Below are positions 51,174 to 60,225 of a stretch of 64,000 nucleotides of DNA, one piece after another (the first letter of the stretch is position 1; each line of letters begins with the position of its first letter). Position numbers and translations under genes: made by a program. The stretch is from JAFDWR01 sp038216655 (GTDB taxonomy: Bacteria; Armatimonadota; Fimbriimonadia; Fimbriimonadales; Fimbriimonadaceae): assembly GCA_038216655.1 (NCBI GenBank), contig JBBQPZ010000003.1, forward strand, positions 1-64,000. Reading direction: 5' to 3'. The notes below the pieces were generated by a model. The model was given only the letters and a program-made list of their open reading frames with translations. It was not told the origin of the DNA and did not search any database.

Positions 51174-52607
51174 TCACGTCGCGACCCCACGCCAGCGCAT
51201 CTTGTGCTCGACGCACGACTTCTGGTTCGGCAGCACCTTGCACGGATTGCACAGCGCCCCGTCGTTGAAAATCCGCTTCGCCAAGGCCTGTGCCGCCAGA
51301 TCCTCCGGCGAGAACATGCGCGACATCAGGTCGATCTTCTCGACTCCGATTCCGTGCTCACCGCTGACCGAGCCGCCGAGGTCCAGACACCGCTGGATGA
51401 TCATCTCCCCCGCCTCGATCACCCCCTCTACCTGCGCTGGATCGCGGTCGTCGAAGTAGAAGCACGGGTGCAGGTTCCCGTCTCCCGCGTGGAAGATGTT
51501 CGCGACGTTCAGCCCCTTCTCCTTTGCCACCGCGTAGCAGTACTCCAGCATCTCGGGCAGCTTGGACCGGGGGATTACACCGTCGTGGGTGACGATCGAC
51601 GGGGCCATCCGGCCCATCGCTCCGATCGCCTTTTTGCGCGCAAGCCACAACTTCTGCCGCGCGGCGTCGTCCGAGGCGACCTCGATCTTCAGGGCGTGGT
51701 GCTGAAGGGCGACTGCCTCCACCTGGGCCATCTCCTCCTCGACCTTTTCAGCCGCTCCGGGAGAGGGGGCGCAGTCGCATTCGACCAGCAACAGGGCCTC
51801 GGCGTCGGCGGGATAGACAATCCCGAACGCGGCGGAGACCGCGATCAGAATGTTCCGGTCCATGAACTCCAACGCCGCCGGGATCACCCCGGCGGCAATG
51901 ATCGCCGCGACCGTCTCGGTGGCGTCGCGAACGGTGGGGAAGGCGATCAAGGCGGTCGTCACCGCCTCCGGTAGCGGCACCAACTTGACCCATGCCTCGG
52001 TCACGATTCCGAGCGTCCCCTCCCCGCCGACGATCAGTCCAAGGAAGTCGAACCCCGGACCGCCGCCATAGATGTCCAGAATCTGCCCGGTCGGGTCCAC
52101 CATCTTGACCCCGAGAATGTGCTGCACGGTGACGCCGTACTTGAGGGTGTGCGGCCCGCCCGAGTTCTCGGCGATGTTGCCGCCGAGGGTCGAGACGCTC
52201 TGGCTTGACGGGTCGGGCGCGAAGTGGAGTCCGTCTGCCTTCACCGCATCCGAGATTCTTTTGTTGGCGATCCCGGCCTGGGCGAGCAACCGGCGGTTGG
52301 GGAGGTCGATCTCCAGGATCTGATTCATCCGCTTGGTCGCGATCAGGATTCCGCCCAGCGCGGGCAGTGCCCCGCCACTCAGCCCAGTCCCCGCGCCTCG
52401 GGCGGTGAACGGGATGTCGTTCGCGTTGCACCAAAGCACGACGGACGAGACCTCCTCGGTCGACTTGGGCAGCACGACGCAAACGGGCTTTGAGTGCACC
52501 ACGGTATAGGCGTCGCAGTCGTACGCCCGCCGCGCGCCCGGCCCGCTCAGCACCGCGTCCTCGCCCACGATCGCCACCATCTCTCGCGCCATCTGCGCGT
52601 CGGTCAT
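51174..52607 (-). CDS. glcD: glycolate oxidase FAD-linked subunit
   Basis: 477 residues. FAD-binding PCMH domain: VVLPKSTEEVSSVVLWCNAND, ARGAGTGLSGGALP, AGIANKRISDAV, DPSSQSVSTLGGNIAENSGGPH, GSEGTLG-type GGEGTLGIVTEAWVKLVP. The C-terminal part has HAGDGNLHPCFYFD and SGEHGIGVEKIDLM, typical of GlcD. Oxidises glycolate to glyoxylate (or D-lactate in close relatives). First gene of the operon glcD-glcE-glcF, with 39 bases to glcE. Confidence 0.88.
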   Translation of the reverse strand: MTDAQMAREMVAIVGEDAVLSGPGARRAYDCDAYTVVHSKPVCVVLPKSTEEVSSVVLWCNANDIPFTARGAGTGLSGGALPALGGILIATKRMNQILEIDLPNRRLLAQAGIANKRISDAVKADGLHFAPDPSSQSVSTLGGNIAENSGGPHTLKYGVTVQHILGVKMVDPTGQILDIYGGGPGFDFLGLIVGGEGTLGIVTEAWVKLVPLPEAVTTALIAFPTVRDATETVAAIIAAGVIPAALEFMDRNILIAVSAAFGIVYPADAEALLLVECDCAPSPGAAEKVEEEMAQVEAVALQHHALKIEVASDDAARQKLWLARKKAIGAMGRMAPSIVTHDGVIPRSKLPEMLEYCYAVAKEKGLNVANIFHAGDGNLHPCFYFDDRDPAQVEGVIEAGEMIIQRCLDLGGSVSGEHGIGVEKIDLMSRMFSPEDLAAQALAKRIFNDGALCNPCKVLPNQKSCVEHKMRWRGVAT

Positions 52608-52627
52608 GCCGCGAGGCTACCACTCTC

Positions 52628-52655
52628 GTGGCAGTGGCAGTGGCAGTGGCAGTGC
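52628..52655 (+). repeat. TGGCAG hexanucleotide tandem tract
   Basis: About four and a half copies in the glcD-prfA intergenic region, 20 bases before the glcD start on its upstream side. The rest of 52656-52846 holds a degenerate GTCATCCTGAGC-type repeat (CGTGGAGCCGAAGGATC, also near 22340) and the prfA leader. Confidence 0.85.
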
Positions 52656-52846
52656 GGAGTTGGAGTTGGAATTCGAGGTATGACCATTCACAAGCTCCGT
52701 CATCCTGAGCGCAACGACGAGCCTTAGCGAAGGCGTGGAGCCGAAGGATCCCGGATCCCGACGACCGCATCGCAACCACGCCGACGCGGAGCCAAGAACA
52801 GCCGTAGAACCGGAGGATCAGACCCTCGGCGGTAAACTGAAACGGC

Positions 52847-53917
52847 ATGCTCGAGAAGCTTGAAGACATCCTAAGAAAATTCGAATCGGTGGAGCTGGAT
52901 TTTAACGATCCGGACATCGTGATGAACCCCAAGGAGATGCAGCGTCTGGGCAAGCTTCGCTCCGATTTGGAGCCGATCGTGCGGGTCATTCGCGATTACA
53001 AGAAGACCAAGTCCGAGCTCGAAGAAGCCGAGCAGATGCTCGACGACCCCGAGATGCGCGAGCTTGCCCAGGCCGAACTTGAGCCCCTCCGCGCAAAGAT
53101 CGTCGAGCAAGAAGTCAAGCTCAAACTCATGCTGGTCCCGAAGGACCCGTACGACGACAAGCCGGTCATCATCGAGATCCGCCCCGCGGCCGGTGGAGAC
53201 GAGGCCGCGCTGTTCGCCAACGAGATCTTCCGCATGTACGTGCGCTACGCCGAGCGGCGACGCTGGAAGACTGAGATCATGGACCACGAGGAGAGCGGCA
53301 TCGGCGGCCTCTCGCGCGTTGTGTTCAAAGTCGACGCCGTCGGCGCGTACTCGCAGTTCAAGCACGAGAGCGGCGTTCACCGCGTCCAGCGAGTCCCCGC
53401 GACCGAGAATCAGGGCCGCATTCACACCTCGACCGTGACCGTCGCCGTGCTCCCGGAGGCGGATGAGATCGACGTCGAAATCGATCCCAAGGACCTCGAA
53501 ATCTCGACCTTCTGCTCCTCCTCCGCGGGCGGCCAGCACATGCAGAAGAACGAGACCGCGATCCGGATTATCCATCGTCCGACCGGATTGGTCAGCACGT
53601 GTCAAGATGAGCGAAGCCAGGCGCAAAACAAGCTCAAGGCGATGTCGGTCTTGAGGTCGCAGATCTTGCAAGGACGACGCGACGAAGCCCATGCCGAGCG
53701 CGCCGGGATGCGCAAGGGCCAGATCGGCTCCGGCGATCGAAGCGAGAAGATCCGCACCTACAACTTCCCGCAAAGCCGCATCACCGACCACCGCATCGGG
53801 TTCCAGGTCCACAACACCACGACGTTCATGGATGGCGACATCCAGGGGATGATCGACGCATTGGTCCAGGACGAGCAAGCGAAGAAGCTCGCGGAAGACA
53901 CCGAAGACGCGGCGTGA
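52847..53917 (+). CDS. prfA: peptide chain release factor 1
   Basis: 356 residues. PCRF domain with LDDPEMRELAQAEL, then VIIEIRPAAGGDEAALFANEIFRMYVRYAERR split, VPATENQGRIHTSTVTVAVLPE, and the peptidyl-hydrolysis GGQ motif in STFCSSSAGGQHMQKNETAIRI. Around GGQ the usual VNKTxSAVR is MQKNETAIR, a mild departure. Recognises UAA and UAG. Alone between glcD (divergent) and a lipoprotein gene. Confidence 0.92.
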   Translation: MLEKLEDILRKFESVELDFNDPDIVMNPKEMQRLGKLRSDLEPIVRVIRDYKKTKSELEEAEQMLDDPEMRELAQAELEPLRAKIVEQEVKLKLMLVPKDPYDDKPVIIEIRPAAGGDEAALFANEIFRMYVRYAERRRWKTEIMDHEESGIGGLSRVVFKVDAVGAYSQFKHESGVHRVQRVPATENQGRIHTSTVTVAVLPEADEIDVEIDPKDLEISTFCSSSAGGQHMQKNETAIRIIHRPTGLVSTCQDERSQAQNKLKAMSVLRSQILQGRRDEAHAERAGMRKGQIGSGDRSEKIRTYNFPQSRITDHRIGFQVHNTTTFMDGDIQGMIDALVQDEQAKKLAEDTEDAA

Positions 53918-53945
53918 CTCTAGTGGCATTGTCACCCTGACAGTT

Positions 53946-53971
53946 CTGCCACTGCCACTGCCACTGCCACT
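53946..53971 (-). repeat. TGGCAG hexanucleotide tandem tract, inverse orientation
   Basis: Four and a third copies of CTGCCA, 29 bases after the prfA stop. prfA is thus flanked by oppositely oriented tracts at 52628-52655 and here. Confidence 0.8.
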
Positions 53972-54032
53972 CCAAGACCCAAATGCCCCATCTCCGGGCA
54001 CTACTTGATGCCGAACAACGTCGAACAAATAC

Positions 54033-54485
54033 ATGGCCGCCGCGCTTCGATTTCTCCCCCTCCTCGCCCTCGGCCTCCTAATGGGCTGCGCCGGTGAGCC
54101 GACGCTGATCGGAACTTGGAACGGCGAGATGCCCGAAAACGAGGCGATCCACACAGGCAAGGGCGACGTCCGCGCTAACCTCGTGCTCGACCTCAGGGCC
54201 ACCCACACCTTCCACGCGTCAGTTCTCACCGCTTCCATCGACGGAACCTGGGAATCGACCTCGGCCCAGCTCGTCCTGCATCCTCAGAAAGCGACCGTCA
54301 ACGGTAAGGACTACGAAGACTTCCGTCCGTTTCTGACCTTTATGCCGAAGGAGCAACGGGCGGCAATGGAAGCCTACGATCCGACGAAGGCATGGACGCT
54401 TGAGATCAAGAACGGCGGCAGCACTCTCTACCTACCTAGTAAAGCTAAGGGAATGACGTCCTTTACCTTCCGAAAAGCTATGTAA
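54033..54485 (+). CDS. small lipocalin-like lipoprotein
   Basis: 150 residues. Lipobox LLALGLLMGC (Cys at 19), then LIGTWNGEMPE, LVLDLRATHTFHASV, IDGTWESTSAQLVLHP and YLPSKAKGMTSFTFRK. Same plan as the genes at 33.8-35.2 kb. Alone; no partner visible. Confidence 0.62.
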   Translation: MAAALRFLPLLALGLLMGCAGEPTLIGTWNGEMPENEAIHTGKGDVRANLVLDLRATHTFHASVLTASIDGTWESTSAQLVLHPQKATVNGKDYEDFRPFLTFMPKEQRAAMEAYDPTKAWTLEIKNGGSTLYLPSKAKGMTSFTFRKAM

Positions 54486-54620
54486 TGTTGTCGTGTGGAT
54501 AGCAATTTTGTTGACATCCTCTTAGAGTTGCAGGGAAACCGAAGTCCAAAAAAATGGAAGCAACGTGAGGTTGCATGTCGGCGGCTTCCAAAGAGGAGCT
54601 AGCCGGGGAGAAGAGATTCC

Positions 54621-55490
54621 ATGAAGATGCGCTTTAATGCCCGGTCGATGAGGATGACCGCGGCCTCTCTGATCGTGCTTGGTTTGTTTGGTGCGGCTTC
54701 CGCCGCGCGTAACGCCAGTTCGGAAGTCGGACGTTGGATCGGTTTTGGTCACCAAGCCGAAGTCACCGGCGACGGATCGGTCGCAGTGATGGACCTAGTC
54801 CCGAGCACTTCGGCGGGCGAACTTGCCCACCTCGACGGCACGCTCTCGGGCTTGCCTGCGGTTCAACGGACGTTCACCGTCTCTGGGGCCGTAACCCCCG
54901 GTGGCCAGCTTCACCTTAACCTCCGTGCCGAAGGCTACACCGGCTTTTGCGACGGCTCCGTTCGAAACCTTAACGGCTTCACCGGAGAGACCGAACCAGA
55001 CGCGATTGGCGACATCAACTACCGCGTGACCGACGCAGCGGGGCACATGTTCCACGGCCACATCAACATGATCCACCTCTACGGCGGTCGTGCTTGGGCC
55101 GACGTCTCGGCTCCGCACTTCGGACAGGGCAGCGGTGCCTATCTCCGCGCTCGCACCAACATCGCAGGCCACTCCGCAGCGTCGATTCTGACCCAACAGG
55201 GCTCCCAGATGGGAGGAACGATGGCGCTTGGCGACTACCAGTTCCACATGCTCGGAACGGGCAACGCCCACGGTTCCCTGATCTTCCTCTGCGACGGCTC
55301 GGTCCGCACGGGAGATACGAACGCCCTGATCGGCCTCCTCTTCACCGGCGGTGTGGCCCTGCCCGTGGCGGGTGACCAACAGAGCGTGGTCGGCTTCTTC
55401 GGCGTCGGCTCGTTCGGTGCCTTGCTGCCCGCCGTTCAGAGAGTGCGCGAATCCGCGCTCTCCTTCTCGTTCCCCGTGGTTGGGGGCTAG
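54621..55490 (+). CDS. secreted hypothetical protein with a repeated CDGSVR motif
   Basis: 289 residues. Signal peptide (MTAASLIVLGLFGAASA) preceded by a basic N-terminus; ribosome site GGAG 10 bases before the ATG. Mature part is Gly/Ser-rich and beta-like; CDGSVRNLNGFTGE at about residue 112 and CDGSVRTGDTNALIGLL at about 225 suggest an internal duplication. No PEP-CTERM tail, no family recognised. The 135 bases upstream are AT-rich with a TTGACA but no matching -10 at good distance. Confidence 0.55.
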   Translation: MKMRFNARSMRMTAASLIVLGLFGAASAARNASSEVGRWIGFGHQAEVTGDGSVAVMDLVPSTSAGELAHLDGTLSGLPAVQRTFTVSGAVTPGGQLHLNLRAEGYTGFCDGSVRNLNGFTGETEPDAIGDINYRVTDAAGHMFHGHINMIHLYGGRAWADVSAPHFGQGSGAYLRARTNIAGHSAASILTQQGSQMGGTMALGDYQFHMLGTGNAHGSLIFLCDGSVRTGDTNALIGLLFTGGVALPVAGDQQSVVGFFGVGSFGALLPAVQRVRESALSFSFPVVGG

Positions 55491-55495
55491 TTCGT

Positions 55496-55683
55496 ACTCC
55501 CCTTCCTCTTGCCGAGATGTTTGTGCTCGAGAGGAGGAAGGGGCTGGGGGATGGAGGTTCGGCGCGGATTTCCGCGCAGGGAGCCCACAAGCCGAAGGGT
55601 GGGATTTACGAGTTCCGGAATCTCCACCCCCTGGCCCCCTCCTCTTCCAGCGCACAATCATCGCCGCAAGAGGAGGGGGAACC
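55496..55683. repeat. ~188-bp nested imperfect inverted repeat
   Basis: Outer arms CTCCCCTTCCTCTTGC near 55497 and GCAAGAGGAGGGGGA near 55666 pair; inner arms GAGGAGGAAGGGGCTGGGGG near 55532 and, reversed, CCCCCTGGCCCCCTCCTC near 55627 pair as well. The whole can fold into one long hairpin with a loop of ~75 bases. It fills the gap between the stops of two convergent genes, so it may end transcription from both, or it is a MITE-like element. Confidence 0.7.
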
Positions 55684-56666
55684 TAACCCATCGGGTGCCG
55701 ATTGTAGGCCGAATATCGCCCGGTGACGTAGTGCTCGAGCTGTCGCTCGATGTCCGCGAGCAAGGTGCTCGCTCCGAAGCGCAGAAGCTCGGGCTCCAAC
55801 CAGTCGCGCCCCAACTCCTCGTTCATGAGGATCTCGTAGTCCACGACCTGCTTGGCGGTGCGGATTCCACCCGCCGGTTTGAATCCGACTTTGTATCCGG
55901 TCTGCTGGTGGTACTCGCGAATCTGGCGCGCCATCACGAGCGCGAAACTGAGGGTGGCGTTGACGCCTTCCTTCCCGGTTGAGGTCTTAATGAAGTCGGA
56001 ACCGGCCATCATCGCGACCATCGAGGCCTTCGCCACGTTGCGCAACGTGGCAAGTTCACCCGTCGCCAAGATCGATTTCAAGTGAGCGTCTCCACAGGCC
56101 TCACGGAAGACGGCCACTTCGTCGTAGAGGGCTTTCCATTCCCCGTTCAGCACGTGGGCGCGGGTGATCACGATGTCGATCTCCTCGGCCCCAGCGTCCA
56201 CCGAGGCGTGGATCTCGTCGATCCTCTGGGCCATCGGTGAGAGGCCGTGCGGGAATCCGGCAGAGACTGCGGCGACCGGGATCCCGCTCCCCTCCAGCGC
56301 CATTACCGCGGTGGGAACGAGCGCGTGATAGACGCATACCGCGCCCGTCCGAATCCCCAGCGACTCAACTCCCAAAGCTTCCACCAAGTCCAGCCGAAGG
56401 GGTCGGCGTGCCTTTGCGCAAAGTCGCTCGACGTTGCCAGGCGTGTCGTCGCCCCCAAGCGTCGTCAGGTCCATCAGCGTGATCGCCTTCAGCAGCCATG
56501 CCGCCTGGTGCGCCTTCTTCACCGTGCGTCGCGCAGGCAGAGTCGCCGCTCGGCGATCCACCGCGCTCTTGTTCACACGGACGGATTCGACCCAATCCAA
56601 GTTGAGCGGAATGCCGGGATTGCGCGGGAAGGTCTTGAGCAATTGCTGGAGGTCCTTGGCGGACAT
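55683..56666 (-). CDS. deoC: deoxyribose-phosphate aldolase
   Basis: 327 residues from ATG 56666 (MSAKDLQQ; the frame is open to 56738 with ATG 56699 as another start). DeoC TIM barrel: LMDLTTLGGDDTPGNVERLCAKA split, VCVYHALVPTAVMAL, VAAVSAGFPHG, EIDIVITRAHVLNGEW, ILATGEL and FIKTSTGKEGVNATL with the Schiff-base Lys in KTSTGK, then VGFKPAGGIRT. Splits deoxyribose-5-phosphate to acetaldehyde and glyceraldehyde-3-phosphate. Belongs to the longer DeoC type. Confidence 0.88.
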   Translation of the reverse strand: MSAKDLQQLLKTFPRNPGIPLNLDWVESVRVNKSAVDRRAATLPARRTVKKAHQAAWLLKAITLMDLTTLGGDDTPGNVERLCAKARRPLRLDLVEALGVESLGIRTGAVCVYHALVPTAVMALEGSGIPVAAVSAGFPHGLSPMAQRIDEIHASVDAGAEEIDIVITRAHVLNGEWKALYDEVAVFREACGDAHLKSILATGELATLRNVAKASMVAMMAGSDFIKTSTGKEGVNATLSFALVMARQIREYHQQTGYKVGFKPAGGIRTAKQVVDYEILMNEELGRDWLEPELLRFGASTLLADIERQLEHYVTGRYSAYNRHPMG

Positions 56667-56758
56667 GCGGATATTTTGACGCCTTTCTGACAATTGCATG
56701 TCCCTCGGGGCGGGTAGGCCGAGCGAAGAATGACACACGTGAGTAACCTGAAAGGGAA

Positions 56759-58507
56759 TTGCAGGATTGGCTCCCTAAGTCTTTTGTCGCCTGGCGCGGC
56801 TACAAGCGTGTCACCTTTCTTGCCGACCTCATCGCCGGCATTACGGTCGGCCTTGTGGCGCTGCCCCTCGCGATGGCGTTCGCCATCTCGTCCGGTCTGA
56901 GGCCCGAAGCAGGCATCTACACCGCGATCGTGGCGGGCGCGATCACCTCGATCTTTGGCGGCACGCGCACCCAAGTCTCTGGCCCGACCGGCGCGTTCGT
57001 CGTCGTCGTTGCGGGGATTGTCGCCGCCCACGGCGTCGACGGCCTCTTCACCGTCACCCTGCTCGCCGGAGTGATGCTGATTATTCTCGGCGCGACCGGG
57101 CTCGGTACCGCCGTGAAGTACATCCCGCGCCCCGTCGTCGTCGGGTTCACCAACGGAATCGCAATCCTCATCGCGAGCACCCAGCTAAAGGACTTCTTTG
57201 GCCTCACCCTCGCCAAGACTCCCGGGCCGTTTCTTGAGCGAATGATCGCGCTTTGGGACGTCCGCTCCAGTTTCGACCTTACTACCTTCGCCGTCAGTGC
57301 CGGCTCCTTGATCGCCCTCATCCTGATGGTCCGTTACGTCAAACGGATTCCGGGGGCGATCGTGGTGCTCCTTGGGGCGACCGTGGTCGCAAGCCTCGCC
57401 CACTTGCACGTCGACACCATCGGTTCCCGCTTCGGCGGCATCCCGCAGGGGCTGCCGAAATTCCAGGTTCCAACCCTTCACCTGAACCTAATCCCCAGCT
57501 TGCTCGGGCCCGCGATCACCGTGGCGATGCTCGGCGCGATCGAGTCACTGATGTCGGCGGTCGTCGCCGACCGTATGACCCGCGATAAGCACAACCCGAA
57601 TGTCGAACTGATCGCCCAGGGCCTGGGTAACCTGGCCAGCCCACTTGTCGGAGGACTTCCTGCCACCGGTGCGATCGCCCGCACCGCGACCAATATTCGA
57701 TCCGGCGCGAAGACGCCAATGTCGGGCGTGATCCACGCGATCACCCTCCTGGTCGTGCTCCTCTTCGCGGCCCCGTTGGCGGCCAAAATTCCGCTCGCGG
57801 TGCTTTCCGCGATTCTGCTGATGGTCTCGTACAACATGGGCGAGTGGCGCGAGATCCCGGAGATCTTACGTCTCTCCCGCGCAGACTCGGCGGTCTGGCT
57901 GGTGACGCTTCTACTCACCGTCTTCGCCGACCTAACCGTCGCCGTCCAGGCGGGGATGATTCTCGCCGCCCTGCTATACATCACCCGGGTCTCGAACACC
58001 ACAACGGTGCGCGAAGTCACCGACGACTACCTCGAACACGGCCGCGACCACGTTCTCCACTTCCACGAAGTCCCCAACGGCGCGGTGATCTACCGCATCC
58101 ACGGCCCGTTCCTGTTCGGTTCGACCGACAAGATCCACGAGATCGTCGACCGGCTCGAGACCCTCCCGCCGGTGGTGATTCTGCGCTTGCGGAACATGAC
58201 GGCGATCGACGGCACTGGCGTGCAGGCGATCGAGGAGGTCATCGAGCGGGTCCAGGAGACCGGACGATCGGTAATCCTCTGCGGCATGCGCGAGCAGCCA
58301 GAGAAGATCCTCACTAAGGCAGGCATCGCGGACATGGTCGGCGAGAAGAACATCTGCGTCAACGTCGCCGAGGCGATGCACCGCGCCCGGTCGCTCCTTG
58401 CTGAGACAAGGAACGACAGTCTTGAGGGGGAAGTATTGAGTGTTGAGCCGGATTGCGAGGCTCCGTCCGAGCCCGGTGCTAGAAATGTCATCCCGAGGGA
58501 GCCCTAG
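56759..58507 (+). CDS. SulP family anion transporter with STAS domain
   Basis: 582 residues from TTG 56759, with AAAGGGAA just upstream. About 12 helices: DLIAGITVGLVALPLAMAFAI, VSGPTGAFVVVVAGIVA, FTNGIAILIASTQLKDF, GLPATGAIARTATNIRSGAKTP split at the family block. Residues ~440-555 are a STAS domain (VILRLRNMTAIDGTGVQAIEEV). Carries sulfate, bicarbonate or another anion; substrate not readable. The last ~25 codons read through a copy of the 20.4-kb repeat core (DCEAPSEPG), so the natural C-terminus probably ended earlier and was extended by the repeat. Confidence 0.82.
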   Translation: MQDWLPKSFVAWRGYKRVTFLADLIAGITVGLVALPLAMAFAISSGLRPEAGIYTAIVAGAITSIFGGTRTQVSGPTGAFVVVVAGIVAAHGVDGLFTVTLLAGVMLIILGATGLGTAVKYIPRPVVVGFTNGIAILIASTQLKDFFGLTLAKTPGPFLERMIALWDVRSSFDLTTFAVSAGSLIALILMVRYVKRIPGAIVVLLGATVVASLAHLHVDTIGSRFGGIPQGLPKFQVPTLHLNLIPSLLGPAITVAMLGAIESLMSAVVADRMTRDKHNPNVELIAQGLGNLASPLVGGLPATGAIARTATNIRSGAKTPMSGVIHAITLLVVLLFAAPLAAKIPLAVLSAILLMVSYNMGEWREIPEILRLSRADSAVWLVTLLLTVFADLTVAVQAGMILAALLYITRVSNTTTVREVTDDYLEHGRDHVLHFHEVPNGAVIYRIHGPFLFGSTDKIHEIVDRLETLPPVVILRLRNMTAIDGTGVQAIEEVIERVQETGRSVILCGMREQPEKILTKAGIADMVGEKNICVNVAEAMHRARSLLAETRNDSLEGEVLSVEPDCEAPSEPGARNVIPREP

Positions 58508-58797
58508 CGACATCGAGGGATCTGACCGTAGCTGCTACTTGCTCGAATTCCATTGACAATCTCGTGCCAGGGAGACAGGCAAGGGTCGATAACGGTCAGG
58601 TTCCTCCACTCCGCCGCATCCGATTCTCCTTCCGGGGAGCAAGTGGGTGGGCGGCGTGGGTCGGAATGACATTTCAGGTCAATTTGAAATCTCAAATCTC
58701 AGATCTCAAATTGCGATCGCAAGTCCGATCGCGGCGGTGCTCCCATGCTTTCAGGCAACACTCCAATACTCCACCACTCAAACACTCTGCACTGCCA
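58508..58797. other. intergenic region between SulP and ribBA with repeat elements
   Basis: No gene seen. Holds the inverted copy of the ~77-bp element (58592-58669), a run of ATCTCAAAT words at 58686-58712, and a short CTGCCACT at 58791-58798. Confidence 0.6.
58592..58669 (-). repeat. ~77-bp dispersed intergenic element, copy 2 (inverted)
   Basis: Reverse complement begins TCATTCCGACCCACGCCGCC and ends GAGTGGAGGAACCTGACCGT, matching the copy at 28956-29032 over both ends. Confidence 0.75.
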
Positions 58798-60003
58798 CTA
58801 AGGCCCAGGCAGCATGTGCCCCATCTTGTCGCGCTTGGTGTCAAGATACTTCGTGCGCTCCTCGTTCGGCTCAGCGATTAGCGGGACATGCTCGACGATC
58901 TCGAGCCCGTAGCCTTTCAGCCCCGCAACCTTCTTCGGGTTGTTGGTCATCAGTCGCAACTTGCGCAACCCAAGGTCGGCAAGCACCTGTGCGCCCAACC
59001 CGTAGTCCCGCAGGTCGGCCTTGAACCCAAGCGCGATGTTCGCCTCGACGGTGTCCATCCCCTTGTCTTGCAGTTCGTAAGCCCGCAGCTTGTTCGCGAG
59101 GCCGATTCCGCGGCCCTCCTGAGAAATATACAGCACGATGCCCCGGCCTTCGGCCTCGATCATCTCCAGAGCCATGACGAGCTGGTCGCCGCAGTCGCAG
59201 CGCATGGAGCCCAGCAGGTCACCGGTCAGGCAGGACGAGTGCATGCGCGCGAGCACCGGCTCCTCGGTCGCCACGTCTCCCTTCACGATCGCGACGTACG
59301 GGTCGCGCTCGACGAGCGGGTCGTAGACGTAAATCTGGAAGTGCCCGTACTTGGTGGGGAAGTCGATCGGCCCTGCGACTAGCTTTACGAGATGCTCGTT
59401 CTTCCGGCGGTAGGCGATGATGTCAGCGATCGTGATGATCTTCAGGGCGTGCTGTTCGGCGAATGGCATGAGCCCGTCGAGCCGCATCATCGAACCGTCG
59501 TCATTCAGGATTTCGCAGCCGACGCCGACGGGACGGAAGCCCGCCATCGTAACGAGATCGGTAATTGCCTCGGTGTGCCCAGCACGGATCAGGACTCCGC
59601 CCGGCTCGGCGCGGAGGGGGATCACGTGGCCCGGGCGACCGAGGTCGGTGGGCTTGGCGTCGGGATCGCAGAAGACCTCAACGGTGCGCGAGCGGTCGTG
59701 GGCGGATACGCCGGTGGTAGCTCCGACCAACGCGTCCACCGTTTCGGCCATGGCGGTGCCGTGCCGGGCGGTGTTCTGCTTGGTCATCATCGGGATGCCA
59801 AGCTCCTGAAGGCGCTCTCCCGTCGTCGGGATAAACGGCACGCCGCGGCCGTAGGTGATCATGAAGTTCATCACTTCTGGCGTGCATCGCTCACCGGCGA
59901 TTACCAGATCGCCCTCGTTTTCACGGTCAGGGTCATCGACCACGATGATCATGCGACCGTTCTTCAGTTCTTCCAGTGCTTCCGGGATACTCGCGAATTC
60001 CAT
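58798..60003 (-). CDS. ribBA: 3,4-dihydroxybutanone-4-phosphate synthase / GTP cyclohydrolase II
   Basis: 401 residues from ATG 60003 (MEFASIPEALEELKNGRM); ATG 60015 also possible. RibB half: VDDPDRENEGDL, GVSAHDRS and GHVIPLRAEPGGV, GHTEAITDLVTMAG. RibA half: zinc site CLTGDLLGSMRCDCGDQL, ISQEGRGIGLANKLRAYELQ split at the GTP site, and DYGLGAQVLADLG. First committed steps of riboflavin. Upstream (60016-60225) has GC hairpins but no FMN riboswitch that I can recognise. Confidence 0.9.
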   Translation of the reverse strand: MEFASIPEALEELKNGRMIIVVDDPDRENEGDLVIAGERCTPEVMNFMITYGRGVPFIPTTGERLQELGIPMMTKQNTARHGTAMAETVDALVGATTGVSAHDRSRTVEVFCDPDAKPTDLGRPGHVIPLRAEPGGVLIRAGHTEAITDLVTMAGFRPVGVGCEILNDDGSMMRLDGLMPFAEQHALKIITIADIIAYRRKNEHLVKLVAGPIDFPTKYGHFQIYVYDPLVERDPYVAIVKGDVATEEPVLARMHSSCLTGDLLGSMRCDCGDQLVMALEMIEAEGRGIVLYISQEGRGIGLANKLRAYELQDKGMDTVEANIALGFKADLRDYGLGAQVLADLGLRKLRLMTNNPKKVAGLKGYGLEIVEHVPLIAEPNEERTKYLDTKRDKMGHMLPGP

Positions 60004-60225
60004 GCCTAAGGACATTCTACGCGTTAGGCCCGTTCCACCTTTCCCATTCGTGGCACCGGCCGTCCCGGCCGTGGTGTCAAAGGGCGTCTCGCCCTTGAAT
60101 CCGATCTGATTTCTACCTGACAGAGAAGCAGAGGAACCCACCCCAACTCCCCGATCCTGGTTTCATCGCCAGGTTCCACGAAGCATTCGGTGCCGAGGGA
60201 CAAAACCTCAAGTAAGTTATGAGAG

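Noticed and set aside
51748..52989. 413-codon frame overlapping glcD and its upstream tract
   Set aside because: Shifted frame of glcD; runs through the TGGCAG tract; no start signal.
52871..54238. 455-codon antisense frame over prfA
   Set aside because: Sense strand is an unmistakable release factor; the antisense chain is rich in Leu/Asp/Arg as expected from reversed codons.
60004..60225. FMN riboswitch before ribBA or ribH
   Set aside because: I could not find the conserved RFN blocks upstream of either gene; only GC-rich hairpins.
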